Positions 52,841 to 61,737 of a stretch of 64,000 nt of DNA are shown in pieces. The stretch's first letter is position 1. Every line of letters begins with the position of its first letter. The DNA is from Paracoccus sp. (in: a-proteobacteria) (lineage in GTDB: Bacteria; Pseudomonadota; Alphaproteobacteria; Rhodobacterales; Rhodobacteraceae): assembly GCF_030538495.1 (NCBI RefSeq), contig NZ_JAUNTW010000009.1, forward strand, positions 62,001-126,000. The letters are read 5' to 3'. A program made the translations under genes and the position numbers. Under the pieces are notes generated by a model. It worked only from the letters and a program-made list of their open reading frames with translations, had not been told where the DNA came from and ran no database searches.

Positions 52841-53455
52841 ATGTTCCTTCGTTCTGTTATGACCGCCGCCGCTTTGGCCTTGGCCGTGCCGGCCATGGCG
52901 CAGGATGCCGCGCCGGAAACGCTGCCCGATATTGCGCTGGGTGCCGAAGACGCGCCGCTGACCATCATTGAATATGCCAGCTTTACCTGCGGGCATTGCG
53001 CGAATTTCCACACCGACGTGTTCCCGACGCTGAAGGCCGAATATATCGACACCGGCAAGGTGCGGTTCATGCAGCGCGATGTGTATTTCGACCAGCCGGG
53101 CCTGTGGGCCGGGATTCTGGCACGCTGCGGCGGGGACGAAAAATTCTACGGCGTGGCCGATATGCTGTTTTCGGAACAACGCGCCTGGGTGTCGGGCGGG
53201 TCGGGCGCGGAAATCGCCGCCAATCTGCGCCGCATCGGGGCCAAGGCCGGGATGACCGACGATCAGATGAACGCCTGCTGGGAAGACACGGCCAAGGTCG
53301 AACAACTGGTCGCGACCTTCCAACAAAACGCAACCGCTGACGGGATCGAGGCCACGCCGACCTTTATCATCGGCGGGGAAAAGGTGCGCAACCAGCCGTG
53401 GGACGCCTTGAAAGCGGTTATCGACACCAAGCTGGCCGAGGCCGAATCGCAGTAA
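52841..53455 (+). CDS. DsbA family thiol:disulfide oxidoreductase
   Basis: 204 residues with signal peptide MFLRSVMTAAALALAVPAMA. The thioredoxin-fold active site CGHC is at residues 50-53 (ASFTCGHCANFH), the cis-proline segment is EATPTFIIGG near 170, and a helical insert lies between. It is a periplasmic oxidant for protein folding, closer to the ScsC/BdbD-like DsbA group than to E. coli DsbA. Cotranscribed with the DUF721 gene. Confidence 0.92.
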   Translation: MFLRSVMTAAALALAVPAMAQDAAPETLPDIALGAEDAPLTIIEYASFTCGHCANFHTDVFPTLKAEYIDTGKVRFMQRDVYFDQPGLWAGILARCGGDEKFYGVADMLFSEQRAWVSGGSGAEIAANLRRIGAKAGMTDDQMNACWEDTAKVEQLVATFQQNATADGIEATPTFIIGGEKVRNQPWDALKAVIDTKLAEAESQ

Positions 53456-53493
53456 TCGGCGGTTGTAAGGCCGCGTCGCCGCAATCGTCAGGG

Positions 53494-53523
53494 TTTTCGG
53501 CCGGGCTGCGTTCCGGCCGAAAA
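53494..53523 (+). terminator. Stem-loop after dsbA
   Basis: TTTTCGGCCGG (53494-53504) pairs perfectly with CCGGCCGAAAA (53513-53523), 8-base loop, followed by CATTTTC. The weak U-run makes termination less certain than the stem would suggest. Confidence 0.6.
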
Positions 53524-53640
53524 CATTTTCTGCTGAACACAAAACCGCGAAATGCCGCAGCGTTCCGGCAAATTATGATTGATTTTGGTTAAAATATCGC
53601 CATGCCCTAGGCGTATGAAGCGCGAACAGGGGACCATGTC

Positions 53641-54096
53641 GTGATCCAAGAATTCAAACAGTTTATCGCCCGTGGCAACGTCATTGACCTTGCTGTCGGT
53701 ATCATCATCGGCGCGGCCTTTACCGGCATCGTCAACTCGGTCGTCGAAGATCTGATTAACCCGATTCTGGGTCTGCTGATCGGCGGCATCGACTTTACGA
53801 ACCTGTATGTCGTTCTGTCGGGCAATGTCGCGGACGGCGCCAGCCTGCAAGCGGCACGCGATTCGGGCGCGGCGATCTTTGCCTATGGCAGCTTCCTGAT
53901 GTCGCTGCTGAACTTCTTCATCATCGCCTGGGCGGTGTTCCTGCTGGTCAAAGCGGTGAACAAAGTCCAAGCCGCCGCGAGCCGCGAAAAAGAAGTCGTC
54001 ATCGTGGAAGAAGTCCCCGCAGGCCCGACGCAGGAAGAACTGCTGGCGCAAATCCGCGACCTGCTGGCCGACCGCAACGCGGCTCCGCGTATCTGA
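53641..54096 (+). CDS. mscL: Large-conductance mechanosensitive channel MscL
   Basis: 151 residues. [51 protein letters not shown] (residues 2-52) is the MscL N-terminal helix and TM1; TM2 is [25 protein letters not shown] near 84-108, and a charged C-terminal helix follows. It opens as a pentamer under osmotic downshock. The start is GTG at 53641; the ATG at 53635 is in another frame. Confidence 0.96.
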   Translation: MIQEFKQFIARGNVIDLAVGIIIGAAFTGIVNSVVEDLINPILGLLIGGIDFTNLYVVLSGNVADGASLQAARDSGAAIFAYGSFLMSLLNFFIIAWAVFLLVKAVNKVQAAASREKEVVIVEEVPAGPTQEELLAQIRDLLADRNAAPRI

Positions 54097-54113
54097 TCTG
54101 CCGGACATGAACG

Positions 54114-54145
54114 AAACGGCGCGCCCATCCGGCGCGCCGTTTTTT
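54114..54145 (+). terminator. Intrinsic terminator after mscL
   Basis: ACGGCGCGCC (54116-54125) pairs perfectly with GGCGCGCCGT (54131-54140), 5-base loop, followed by TTTTTT counting the last stem base. Confidence 0.9.
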
Positions 54146-54152
54146 ATGCGCG

Positions 54153-54389
54153 TCAGTCGCCGCCACCCCCGCCATCTGCGTCACCCTCTGCGTCAATCAG
54201 GCGGTCGAACCAATTGCCGTTATCCGTGCCGTTGTTTTCGGGATAGGGGTCATGGGGACACATCCTGTCCCATCCTTCGCGGCGTCTCCGGCGGCGGTGC
54301 TGATTGGCCCACCGCAAAATCAGAAGCACTGTCAGCCCCAAGGCGCACAGGGCCAGCATCCACAGACCAATGCCCATCATGTCCCCCAT
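54153..54389 (-). CDS. Small single-span membrane protein, function unknown
   Basis: 78 residues from the ATG at 54389; ATGs at 54380 and 54377 are also possible and have GGGGG closer by. One membrane helix (GIGLWMLALCALGLTVLLIL) is followed by an arginine run (RRRRRREGW) and an acidic, glycine-rich tail ending DGGGGGD. I do not recognise the family; the layout resembles small SHOCT-type membrane proteins, without a convincing match. It diverges from the Lrp gene across about 80 bases. Confidence 0.55.
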   Translation of the reverse strand: MGDMMGIGLWMLALCALGLTVLLILRWANQHRRRRRREGWDRMCPHDPYPENNGTDNGNWFDRLIDAEGDADGGGGGD

Positions 54390-54470
54390 TCGGTCGCTGC
54401 GACCGTCTGACCACGCAGCCGTGACCGTCAAGGGGTGGAACCATGGCCCCGAATCAACCATGATGCGGCC

Positions 54471-54932
54471 ATGACTGATCTGGACCCCATCGACCGCCGT
54501 ATTCTGGCCGTTCTGCAAACCGACGGCCGCATCAGCAATGCCGATCTGGCCGCGCGGGTGCATCTGTCGCCATCCGCCTGTCACCGCCGCGTCCAACGGT
54601 TAGAGGATGCGGGCGTCATTACCGGCTATGTCGCGTTGCTGGATGCGCGCAAACTGGGCCGCCCGACGGTGGTGTTCGTGGAAATTACCCTTTCCGGTCA
54701 GGCGGATGAGGTGCTGGAGGCCTTTGAACGCGGCGTCGCCACCATCCCCGAATTGCTGGAATGTCACCTGATGGCCGGATCGGCGGATTATCAGTTGAAA
54801 ATCGTTGCCCGCGATACCGATGATTTCGCCCGCATCCACCGGCAACATCTGGCGCGGCTGCCGGGCGTGGCGCAGATGCACAGTTCGTTCGCGCTGCGAA
54901 CCGTGGTGCGCACGACCGTGTTTCCGGTGTGA
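54471..54932 (+). CDS. Lrp/AsnC family transcriptional regulator
   Basis: 153 residues. LDPIDRRILAVLQTDGRISNADLAARVHLSPSACHRRVQRLEDAGVITGYVALLD (residues 4-58) is the AsnC-type HTH; the rest is the RAM effector domain with LLECHLMAGSADYQLKIVARD (about 99-119). The group usually responds to an amino acid. The ATG at 54471 begins the conserved part; 12 further residues of open frame are not used. Confidence 0.92.
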   Translation: MTDLDPIDRRILAVLQTDGRISNADLAARVHLSPSACHRRVQRLEDAGVITGYVALLDARKLGRPTVVFVEITLSGQADEVLEAFERGVATIPELLECHLMAGSADYQLKIVARDTDDFARIHRQHLARLPGVAQMHSSFALRTVVRTTVFPV

Positions 54933-54939
54933 CCCCAGC

Positions 54940-54974
54940 AAAAACCCCCGCAACCGGATGGCGCGGGGGTTTTT
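54940..54974. terminator. Bidirectional terminator between the Lrp gene and rpsU
   Basis: AAAAACCCCCGC (54940-54951) and GCGGGGGTTTTT (54963-54974) form a perfect stem with A and U runs on both sides, so it can end transcription from either of the two convergent genes. Confidence 0.9.
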
Positions 54975-54994
54975 ATGACGCGGATCGCGTTGTC

Positions 54995-55201
54995 TTACAG
55001 TGCGCCTTCGCGCTGTGCTTTTTTACGAGCCAGCTTGCGGGCGCGGCGGACGGCCTCGGCCTTTTCACGGGCTTTCTTGACCGACGGTTTTTCGAAATGC
55101 TGCCGCAGCTTCATTTCACGGAACACCCCTTCACGCTGAAGCTTTTTCTTCAGTGCGCGAAGCGCCTGTTCGACGTTATTGTCGCGAACGTTGACCTGCA
55201 T
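54995..55201 (-). CDS. rpsU: 30S ribosomal protein S21
   Basis: 68 residues, the normal S21 length: [20 protein letters not shown] followed by [36 protein letters not shown]. It binds the 30S platform and influences initiation. Divergent from the COQ9 gene, which is known in this group as the rpsU-divergent gene. Confidence 0.97.
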   Translation of the reverse strand: MQVNVRDNNVEQALRALKKKLQREGVFREMKLRQHFEKPSVKKAREKAEAVRRARKLARKKAQREGAL

Positions 55202-55293
55202 GTGGTTGTCACCACCTTCCTAAGTTAGAGTTGCAAAGATTGCAGGAACCGCCCCATTATCACCCAAACCCGCCTTTGTCCAGTGAGGATGCG

Positions 55294-55947
55294 ATGACAC
55301 AGACCGAACGCGATGCGCTGCTGGATGCGGCACTGATCCATGTGCCGTTTGACGGCATGAACGACCGCGCCCTGATGGCCGGGGCGCGCGATCTGGGCAT
55401 CCCCGACCAGATGGCGCGGGTCCATTTCCCCGAAGGTGGTGCGGCTCTGGCCGCCGCTTATCACCGGCGCGCGGATGCGGAACTGGCGCGGATGCTGGCG
55501 GATACGCCGCTGGACGGGCGGTTTCGCGATAAGGTCGCGCAGGCGGTCTGGCTGCGGCTGGGGCTGGTGGATCGCGAACTGGTGCGCGCCGGCGCCACGG
55601 TTCTGGCACTGCCGCATCATGCGGGATTGGCGGCGAAACTGGTCTGGGAAACCGCCGATGTGATCTGGCGCGCCTTGGGCGACACATCCGACGATGTGAA
55701 TTGGTATTCCAAACGCGCCACCCTTTCGGCGGTCATCAGCGCATCGGTGCTGTTCTGGCTGGGCGATGATTCGGACGGGCAGGCCGACACCCGCGCCTTT
55801 ATCGACCGCCGCATCGACGGCGTGATGCGGTTCGAAGGGGTCAAGGCGAACCTGCGCAAACTGCCGGGGATGGACATGCTGACCCGCGCCGCGTTTGGAT
55901 GGATCCGCGCGCCGCAGCCGCGTGATTTGCCGGGGCGGGGGGAATGA
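55294..55947 (+). CDS. COQ9 family protein (rpsU-divergent)
   Basis: 217 residues. The helical COQ9 pattern includes RDALLDAALIHVPFDGMNDRALMAGARDLG (residues about 5-35), LPHHAGLAAKLVWETADVIWRALGDTSDDVNWYSKRATLSAVISASVLFWLGD (about 104-155) and the C-terminal amphipathic helix. COQ9 assists ubiquinone synthesis by presenting lipid intermediates to hydroxylases. The ATG at 55294 follows GTGAGGATGCG. It overlaps the oxidoreductase gene by 4 bases. Confidence 0.93.
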   Translation: MTQTERDALLDAALIHVPFDGMNDRALMAGARDLGIPDQMARVHFPEGGAALAAAYHRRADAELARMLADTPLDGRFRDKVAQAVWLRLGLVDRELVRAGATVLALPHHAGLAAKLVWETADVIWRALGDTSDDVNWYSKRATLSAVISASVLFWLGDDSDGQADTRAFIDRRIDGVMRFEGVKANLRKLPGMDMLTRAAFGWIRAPQPRDLPGRGE

Positions 55948-56942
55948 CCATGTTTCCCGATGCGATGAACGCGATTGAAATATCCGCCCCCGGCGATGCC
56001 GATATGCTGCGGCCCACGCGCCGCCCGGTGCCGGTCCCCAGCCATGACCAGATCCTGATCCGCGTGCATTGGGCGGGCGTCAACCGCCCCGATGTGCTGC
56101 AACGCGCGGGCAGCTATGCCCCGCCGCCGGGCGCGTCCGATCTGCCGGGGCTGGAGGCGGCGGGCGAAATCGTCGGCATGGGCGCGGGCGTCACCCGCTG
56201 GCGCAAAGGCGAAATGGTCTGCGCGCTGCTGCCGGGTGGGGGATATGCCGAATATGCGGTGTGCCACGCTGATCACGCCCTGCGCATCCCGGCGGGGATC
56301 GAGACGCGACAGGCGGCCTGCCTGCCCGAAACCGCCTTTACCGTCTGGTCCAATGTGGTGCAGCGCGGGGCCTTGCGCGGCGGCGAACGGTTTTTGGTCC
56401 ATGGCGGCACCTCGGGCATTGGCATGATGGCGATTCAGACGGCGCGGGCCTTGGGCGCGCGGGTCTTTGCCACGGCGGGCAGCGATGAAAAATGCGCGGC
56501 CATCACCGAACTGGGCGCCACGGCGATCAATTACCGCAGCGATGATTTTGTTCGGGTGCTGCGTGACGCGGGCGGGGCCGATCTGATTCTGGATATGGTC
56601 GGCGGCGATTATATTCCCCGCAATATCAAATCGCTGGCCCCGGATGGGCGGCTGGTCATGATCGCGTTTCTGGCGGGGCCAAAGGTCGAACTGAACTTTG
56701 CCCAGATCATGGTGAACCGCCTGACGGTCACGGGGTCCACCCTGCGCCCGCAATCCGACGTGGCCAAGGCCGAAATCGCCGACGATCTGCGCAAAAAGCT
56801 GTGGCCGTTCATCGCGGGCGGGCAGGTCGGGGTGCGGATCGACAGCGAATTTGCCCTGAACGACGCGGCGGCGGCCCATCGGCGGATGGAAAGCAGCCAA
56901 CATATTGGCAAGATCGTTCTGAAGGTCGCGGGCGACACCTGA
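55944..56942 (+). CDS. NAD(P)H quinone oxidoreductase, PIG3/zinc-independent MDR family
   Basis: 332 residues. VHWAGVNRPDVLQRAGSYAPPPGASDLPGLEAAGEIVGMG (residues about 42-81) and FLVHGGTSGIGMMAIQTARALGARVFATAGS (about 150-180) are PIG3-type signatures; no zinc-ligand cysteines are present. It reduces quinones or enones with NAD(P)H. Translationally coupled to the COQ9 gene (ATGA), which would fit a quinone-related role. Repeat copy E follows its stop. Confidence 0.92.
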   Translation: MTMFPDAMNAIEISAPGDADMLRPTRRPVPVPSHDQILIRVHWAGVNRPDVLQRAGSYAPPPGASDLPGLEAAGEIVGMGAGVTRWRKGEMVCALLPGGGYAEYAVCHADHALRIPAGIETRQAACLPETAFTVWSNVVQRGALRGGERFLVHGGTSGIGMMAIQTARALGARVFATAGSDEKCAAITELGATAINYRSDDFVRVLRDAGGADLILDMVGGDYIPRNIKSLAPDGRLVMIAFLAGPKVELNFAQIMVNRLTVTGSTLRPQSDVAKAEIADDLRKKLWPFIAGGQVGVRIDSEFALNDAAAAHRRMESSQHIGKIVLKVAGDT

Positions 56943-56956
56943 GGATGGTGCGGATG

Positions 56957-56990
56957 CCTCCGGCGGGGATATTTGGACACAGAAGATATG
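56957..56990 (+). repeat. Dispersed intergenic repeat core, copy E
   Basis: CCTCCGGCGGGG is followed by ATATTTGGACACAGAAGATA. It keeps a short hairpin (CCTCCGG / CGGGG-like) and the core but not the long GC stem of copies B and D. Confidence 0.65.
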
Positions 56991-57011
56991 GTGCGTCGCC
57001 CGTGACGGATA

Positions 57012-58646
57012 TCAGCTATGCGGCGCCAAGGCGGCGTGCGGCGGCGGGATGTCCGGGTCGGGACGCGGCGACAGCGCCACGCCATTCAACGGCAAGGCCG
57101 CAATCGCGGTCAGCGCCTGCGCGGTTGGCAGGCGAAACCGCACCATGCGCCGCCCCGCCGAGAGTTGCGTGACGGACCAGCCCAACAGCTCACCCGAGGG
57201 GCCGGACATTGCGCCGCTGCCATTCCCTTGCGGGGCGTTGCCCGTCAGACATTCGCGCAGTGCCGCCAGACCGGGGCCGTCGGCGGTGACGCTTTGCCAG
57301 ATTTTCAGCGTTTCCGTGATCGTCGCGGCGTCGCCGCCCCACAGATCGCGATAACTGCGGTTCGACATCACCAATTCGCCCGAATTGCCAAACACCACCA
57401 CGCCATCGTCGATCCCGTCCAGAACATGCGCACCCAGCGTCAGTTCGGCCCGGAATTTGCGGGTCAGCGACATTTCCGAGGTGATGTCTTCGAACAAAAA
57501 CGCAATCGCGCCGTCGGGATGGGGGCGGCCGGTCACGCGATAGGTTTGACCGCCGGGCAGCGACCAGGTTTCGACATGGTGGCCGATGGAGGCCGCGCTT
57601 TCCAGATTGGCCATTTGCTGCCGCCAGCTGCGGTAATCTTTGGGTTCGGGAACCATGCGCTGTTCGCGCAACTGGTCCAGAAAATCAATCAGCGTGGGGC
57701 GTCCGACCAGAAAACCCGTCGGCAAGCCGGTCAGATCAATCAGCGCCGGATTGAACAGCTGCAAATTGCGCTGACGGTCAAAAATCGCCAGCCCGATGGG
57801 CAAATCGGCAAAGGTTTTCGTCAGCGTCTGCACAAATTCGCGCAGGCTGCGTTCGGCGCGCACGGCGGCATCGGCGGGCAGGGCAAAGAACATTGTCTGA
57901 TCGCCCAGCGGCTGGCTGTGGCAGTCATACCAGAACACCGTGCCGTTATCATCCAAAGGCGCGCGCCGCGTGGTCGTGCCTGCGCCGGGAACGCGCGTCG
58001 GCTGATCCAACAGACGCGGCAGAGGCCATGCCGCCGACGCCCCCGAACTGGTTTCGACCTTTTTCAGATAGGCGCTGTTGGCCCAGACGATCTGGCCCTG
58101 ATGATCCTGACGCCAGACCAGAATCGGGGCCTGATCCAGTGCGCTGCGCAGGTGGTCCAACTCCTCTTCCATGGCTTGCAGGGTCATCGAATCGACCGTG
58201 ATCCCGGCGTCCTGGGTGTCGGGGCTGGTGAGGGTCAGGCGAATCAGATGGGGGTCCAGCTGTTCGGCCACCAGCCGCAGCTGCGCGGCCCCATTGCCGC
58301 GTTCGCCCCGCAGAACCACGCGCCCCTGTTGCGCAAGGCCCGCCAGAGCGGTGTCCAGATCGCCGAAATGCGGCCCCAGCCACTGCGTCAGGCGCACCCA
58401 GTCCGAATCGCCATGGCTGAGCCTTTGCAACAGGTTATGCGCCGGTGTCGTTGCGTCAATCAGCCGCTGCCCGCGAAACAGAAAGATCATCGGTTGCAGA
58501 TGGGCGACCAGCCCGCCGCCCGCCCGCGCGCCGGTCTGGCGCCATGTGTCCCACAGCCGGATCACGACAATCGCCAGCAGGGTTGACCCCGCACCCGCCG
58601 CCAGAACCGCCATTACCGCCAACAAACCCTGAATATCCACTGTCAC
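57012..58646 (-). CDS. Membrane-anchored multi-PAS sensor protein without output domain
   Basis: 544 residues. One N-terminal helix (about 7-28) is followed by about 140 residues of helical linker and three PAS-like units: ALDQAPILVWRQDHQGQIVWANSAYLKKV (about 168-196), FADLPIGLAIFDRQRNLQLFNPALIDLTGLPTGFLVGRPTLIDFL (about 284-328) and VLDGIDDGVVVFGNSGELVMSNRSYRDLWG (about 413-442). No histidine kinase, GGDEF or EAL domain follows. Proteins of this layout are common in Rhodobacteraceae and are of unknown role. It follows regB by 36 bases on the same strand, so it may work with the Reg system; that is inference from position. Confidence 0.85.
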   Translation of the reverse strand: MTVDIQGLLAVMAVLAAGAGSTLLAIVVIRLWDTWRQTGARAGGGLVAHLQPMIFLFRGQRLIDATTPAHNLLQRLSHGDSDWVRLTQWLGPHFGDLDTALAGLAQQGRVVLRGERGNGAAQLRLVAEQLDPHLIRLTLTSPDTQDAGITVDSMTLQAMEEELDHLRSALDQAPILVWRQDHQGQIVWANSAYLKKVETSSGASAAWPLPRLLDQPTRVPGAGTTTRRAPLDDNGTVFWYDCHSQPLGDQTMFFALPADAAVRAERSLREFVQTLTKTFADLPIGLAIFDRQRNLQLFNPALIDLTGLPTGFLVGRPTLIDFLDQLREQRMVPEPKDYRSWRQQMANLESAASIGHHVETWSLPGGQTYRVTGRPHPDGAIAFLFEDITSEMSLTRKFRAELTLGAHVLDGIDDGVVVFGNSGELVMSNRSYRDLWGGDAATITETLKIWQSVTADGPGLAALRECLTGNAPQGNGSGAMSGPSGELLGWSVTQLSAGRRMVRFRLPTAQALTAIAALPLNGVALSPRPDPDIPPPHAALAPHS

Positions 58647-58682
58647 CGCCTTAACTTTTCAGGCAACGTAACGCCTCAACTA

Positions 58683-59990
58683 TTAATATAGTGTTAATGA
58701 CGCCGGATTTTCTGGCAAGGCCTGCCGGTCATCGGCGGCGATGCGGTCGATGGGCCATGTGACGCGCACCTTTGCCCCCGTTGCTCCGTTCGCGAAATCC
58801 ACCTGCGCGCCTGACCGTTCCAGCAGCGTTTTGGCGATGAACAGGCCCAGCCCCATGCCTTCATATCCGCCGCGGCGGGGCGTTGAACGCTGCCGCAGAT
58901 AGGGGTCGCCCAGCCGCGCCAGAATCGCGGGGGGATAGCCGGGGCCGTCATCGGAAATCGTCACGCGCAGCAGATCGCCCGTTTCGGCCACCACATCAAC
59001 GCGGGTGGCGGCGAAATCAACGGCGTTCTGGATCAGGTTGCGCAGCGCGTGAATAACGCCCGGATCGCGGCGGATAATCGGGCCGGCCGCGTCAATATGA
59101 ATCGCCACCCCGCGCCCGGCATGAGGGCTGGCGGCGTCGTCAATCACCGCGCGCAGCGGTGTGGCGCGCAGATGCAGGTCGTCTTTGCCCGCCTGACCCA
59201 TATTGCGCAAAATCTCGGCGCAGCGCATGGCGCAATCGCGCAGGGCGTTCGCATCGTCGCGCAGATCGGGGCGGTCCTGCAATTCGTCGGCCAGTTCCGC
59301 CGCGATCAGTTTGATCGTCGCCAGCGGCGTTCCCATTTCATGCGCGGCCGCCGCGATGACTCCGCCCAGATGTTGCAGCCTTTGTTCGCGCAGCAGGGCC
59401 ATCTGCGTGGCAAACAACGCGCTGTTCGTGGCCTGCAATTCCGCCGTGACCCGGTGGGCATAGGTCGCAAAAAACGCCACCCCGATGACAAGCGCCGCCC
59501 AATGCCCCAGCATCAGCAGCGGGTCCATCTGTAACACCGACCCATCCGGCGCGATCAGAGGCTGGGCGAACACCGCGGCCAGCGTCATCAGCGCCACCGT
59601 CGCCACGCCAAGCGCAACCGTCTGGCGCGCGGTCAGCGTTGTTGCCGCAATTGTGACCGGCGCCAGCATCAACAGCGCAAAGGGATTGGTCAGCCCCCCG
59701 GTCAGCCCCAACAGCAGTGACAGCTGCAACAGGTCAAATGCCAATTGCCCTGCCGCCTGACGCGGGGACAACTGCATCGGAGAATGCCGCATCAGCCATA
59801 AATTGCTGGCCACCAAGGCCGCAATCAGCGCCAGCACCGGCCCCAAGGCAAAGCCCAGGCCCAGCCACAGCGCCACCACGACCGACGCCAACTGACCCAG
59901 CACCGCCGCCCATCGCAGCAGCATCAGGGTGCGAAGGCGGATCGGCTCGGCCCGGTTGTGGTCCATTCCGGGGGCGGGGGGGTGTTGCAT
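58683..59990 (-). CDS. regB: Redox-sensing histidine kinase RegB/PrrB/ActS
   Basis: 435 residues, six membrane helices. The quinone-site heptapeptide GGLTNPF is at 98-104. The H box AAAHEMGTPLATI has the phosphorylated H217; the redox cysteine segment ALRDCAMRCAEILRNMG gives C253 and C257, the second matching the disulfide-forming cysteine of RegB. ATP-binding motifs are NLIQNAVDFA, SDDGPGYP and GYEGMGLGLFIAKTLL. It senses the quinone pool and oxygen and phosphorylates RegA. The ATG at 59990 follows GAGGTTCCC. Divergent from senC, the gene order of Rhodobacter. Confidence 0.96.
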   Translation of the reverse strand: MQHPPAPGMDHNRAEPIRLRTLMLLRWAAVLGQLASVVVALWLGLGFALGPVLALIAALVASNLWLMRHSPMQLSPRQAAGQLAFDLLQLSLLLGLTGGLTNPFALLMLAPVTIAATTLTARQTVALGVATVALMTLAAVFAQPLIAPDGSVLQMDPLLMLGHWAALVIGVAFFATYAHRVTAELQATNSALFATQMALLREQRLQHLGGVIAAAAHEMGTPLATIKLIAAELADELQDRPDLRDDANALRDCAMRCAEILRNMGQAGKDDLHLRATPLRAVIDDAASPHAGRGVAIHIDAAGPIIRRDPGVIHALRNLIQNAVDFAATRVDVVAETGDLLRVTISDDGPGYPPAILARLGDPYLRQRSTPRRGGYEGMGLGLFIAKTLLERSGAQVDFANGATGAKVRVTWPIDRIAADDRQALPENPASLTLY

Positions 59991-60071
59991 GGGAACCTCG
60001 TGCTGTGGTTGCTTGATAACCTTGGCGTCATGGGCGATCAATGCGCAGCACCCAGCATAAGGAGACACAAC

Positions 60072-60701
60072 ATGGCAGACCGCAGGTTATTGATGATCGG
60101 CATTGCCGCGACGGTCGGGGTTTTGTTGGGCGGCGGTATTTATCTGACCCAACAATCGGCGGGTGATCGCTATGCCCAATGCCGTCAGGGGGTGGTCGCC
60201 GGGGGGCTGGACAGTTTCGGCACCGATTTCACCCTGACCCGCGCCGATGGTCAGCGCGTCACAAATGAACAGGTGTTTGATAAACCCAGCCTGCTTTATT
60301 TTGGATATACATTTTGCCCGGATGTGTGCCCGCTGGACACCGCGCGAAATGCCGAAGTGGTCGATATTTTACAGCAGCAGGGCCATGATATTCAGTCGGT
60401 CTTTATCACCGTGGACCCTCGCCGTGATACGCCGCAGGTTTTGGCCGATTATGCGTCACTCTTCAGCGATGATATGATTGCCCTGACGGGCAGTGATGAT
60501 GAAATTGCTGCTGTAAACCGGGGCTGGCGGAATGTTTTCCAACGTCACGATCAAGAGGATAAAGAATTTTATCTGGTCGATCATATGACTCACAGTTATC
60601 TGGTGATGCCGGGAACCGAAACCGTCGAATTTTTCCGTCGCGATGCCGAAGCGGAACCGATGGCGGAACGTGTCGGCTGTTTTATGAACGCGCGGGGATA
60701 A
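60072..60701 (+). CDS. senC: SCO1/SenC family copper chaperone
   Basis: 209 residues with an N-terminal membrane anchor (LLMIGIAATVGVLLGGGIYL). The copper site is complete: C82 and C86 in FCPDVCP and H171 in LVDHMTHSYLV. It delivers copper to cytochrome c oxidase CuA and influences redox signalling. The ATG at 60072 follows AAGGAGACACAAC. It precedes regA by about 50 bases. Confidence 0.95.
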   Translation: MADRRLLMIGIAATVGVLLGGGIYLTQQSAGDRYAQCRQGVVAGGLDSFGTDFTLTRADGQRVTNEQVFDKPSLLYFGYTFCPDVCPLDTARNAEVVDILQQQGHDIQSVFITVDPRRDTPQVLADYASLFSDDMIALTGSDDEIAAVNRGWRNVFQRHDQEDKEFYLVDHMTHSYLVMPGTETVEFFRRDAEAEPMAERVGCFMNARG

Positions 60702-60753
60702 TGTTGCGGTTTGAAATGGGGGTTTTGCGCCCTATATCCACGCCACGAGGTCT

Positions 60754-61311
60754 ATGATGTCTGAAATTGAATTGCGCCCCGGTCCTGATCCGTCCTTGTT
60801 GCTGGTCGATGATGATGAGATATTTGTCACCCGCCTGGCCCGCGCGATGGAGCGGCGGGGTTTTTCCCCGGTGACGGCGTTTTCCGTGGCGGATGCGTTG
60901 GTCCAGATTGACAACCGCCCCGCCGCCTATGCCGTGATTGATTTGCGGCTGGGGGACGGAAACGGGCTGGATGTGGTGGACGCGCTGCGGGCCAAACGGG
61001 CGGATGCGCGCATCATTGTGCTGACCGGCTATGGCGCGATTGCCACGGCTGTGGCGGCGGTGAAAATGGGCGCGACCGATTATCTGGCCAAGCCCGCCGA
61101 TGCGAATGATATCACCGCCGCCCTGCTGACGACGGGGGAATTGCTGCCTCCGCCGCCGGAAAACCCCATGTCGGCTGACCGGGTGCGGTGGGAACATATC
61201 CAACGGGTTTACGAACAATGTGACCGAAATGTCAGCGAAACCGCCCGCCGCCTGAATATGCATCGCCGCACCTTGCAACGTATTTTGGCAAAACGTGGCC
61301 CAAAAGAGTAA
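60754..61311 (+). CDS. regA: Redox response regulator RegA/PrrA/ActR
   Basis: 185 residues (184 from the second ATG). The receiver has the acidic pocket LLLVDDDEIF, the phosphoacceptor D63 in YAVIDLRLGDGNGL and K in YLAKPADAND. A proline linker (PPPPENPM) joins a Fis-type HTH, NVSETARRLNMHRRTLQRIL, typical of RegA. It controls respiration, carbon and nitrogen fixation and, in phototrophs, photosynthesis genes. Confidence 0.97.
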   Translation: MMSEIELRPGPDPSLLLVDDDEIFVTRLARAMERRGFSPVTAFSVADALVQIDNRPAAYAVIDLRLGDGNGLDVVDALRAKRADARIIVLTGYGAIATAVAAVKMGATDYLAKPADANDITAALLTTGELLPPPPENPMSADRVRWEHIQRVYEQCDRNVSETARRLNMHRRTLQRILAKRGPKE

Positions 61312-61392
61312 CGGGAATAAAAATTCAGTTGTGGGGTTTTTGAAATTCGGCTAGGTTTCGGCTATTGCTTCTTAACAGGCGGAAAAAAGAAA

Positions 61393-61704
61393 ATGTCTCT
61401 CGACTTCGATCAGATGTCCCTGAAGGAAATGCGCGATTTGCGCGCGAAACTGGACCGGGCTATCAATTCATACGAAGATCGCAAACGCCGCGCCGCAATG
61501 GCCGCCGTCGAAGAAGCCGCGCGTGAACACGGGTTTAATTTGGCCGATCTGACCGGCGCAAAAACCCGCCGTGGCGGCACGGTTGCACCGAAATATGCAA
61601 ACCCCGCTGATCCCACGATGACCTGGACCGGTCGTGGCCGCAAACCCCGCTGGGTTGTGGACCAGATGGAGCAGGGCAAAGATCTGGAAGATCTGGCAAT
61701 TTAA
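61393..61704 (+). CDS. hvrA: H-NS family nucleoid protein, HvrA-like
   Basis: 103 residues. An N-terminal coiled coil (SLKEMRDLRAKLDRAINSYEDRKRRAAMAAVEEAAREHG) precedes the H-NS DNA-binding motif TWTGRGRKPRWV at 77-88. In Rhodobacter capsulatus hvrA is the gene next to regA and modulates photosynthesis and nitrogen fixation genes. The ATG at 61393 lies 81 bases after regA. Confidence 0.94.
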   Translation: MSLDFDQMSLKEMRDLRAKLDRAINSYEDRKRRAAMAAVEEAAREHGFNLADLTGAKTRRGGTVAPKYANPADPTMTWTGRGRKPRWVVDQMEQGKDLEDLAI

Positions 61705-61705
61705 T

Positions 61706-61737
61706 AAAACGGGGCCGCAGATGCGGCCCCGTTTTTT
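61706..61737. terminator. Bidirectional terminator between hvrA and the HD gene
   Basis: AAAACGGGGCCGC (61706-61718) pairs perfectly with GCGGCCCCGTTTT (61723-61735), 4-base loop, with T run to 61737. It starts 2 bases after the hvrA stop and reaches into the stop codon of the convergent HD gene. Confidence 0.93.
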
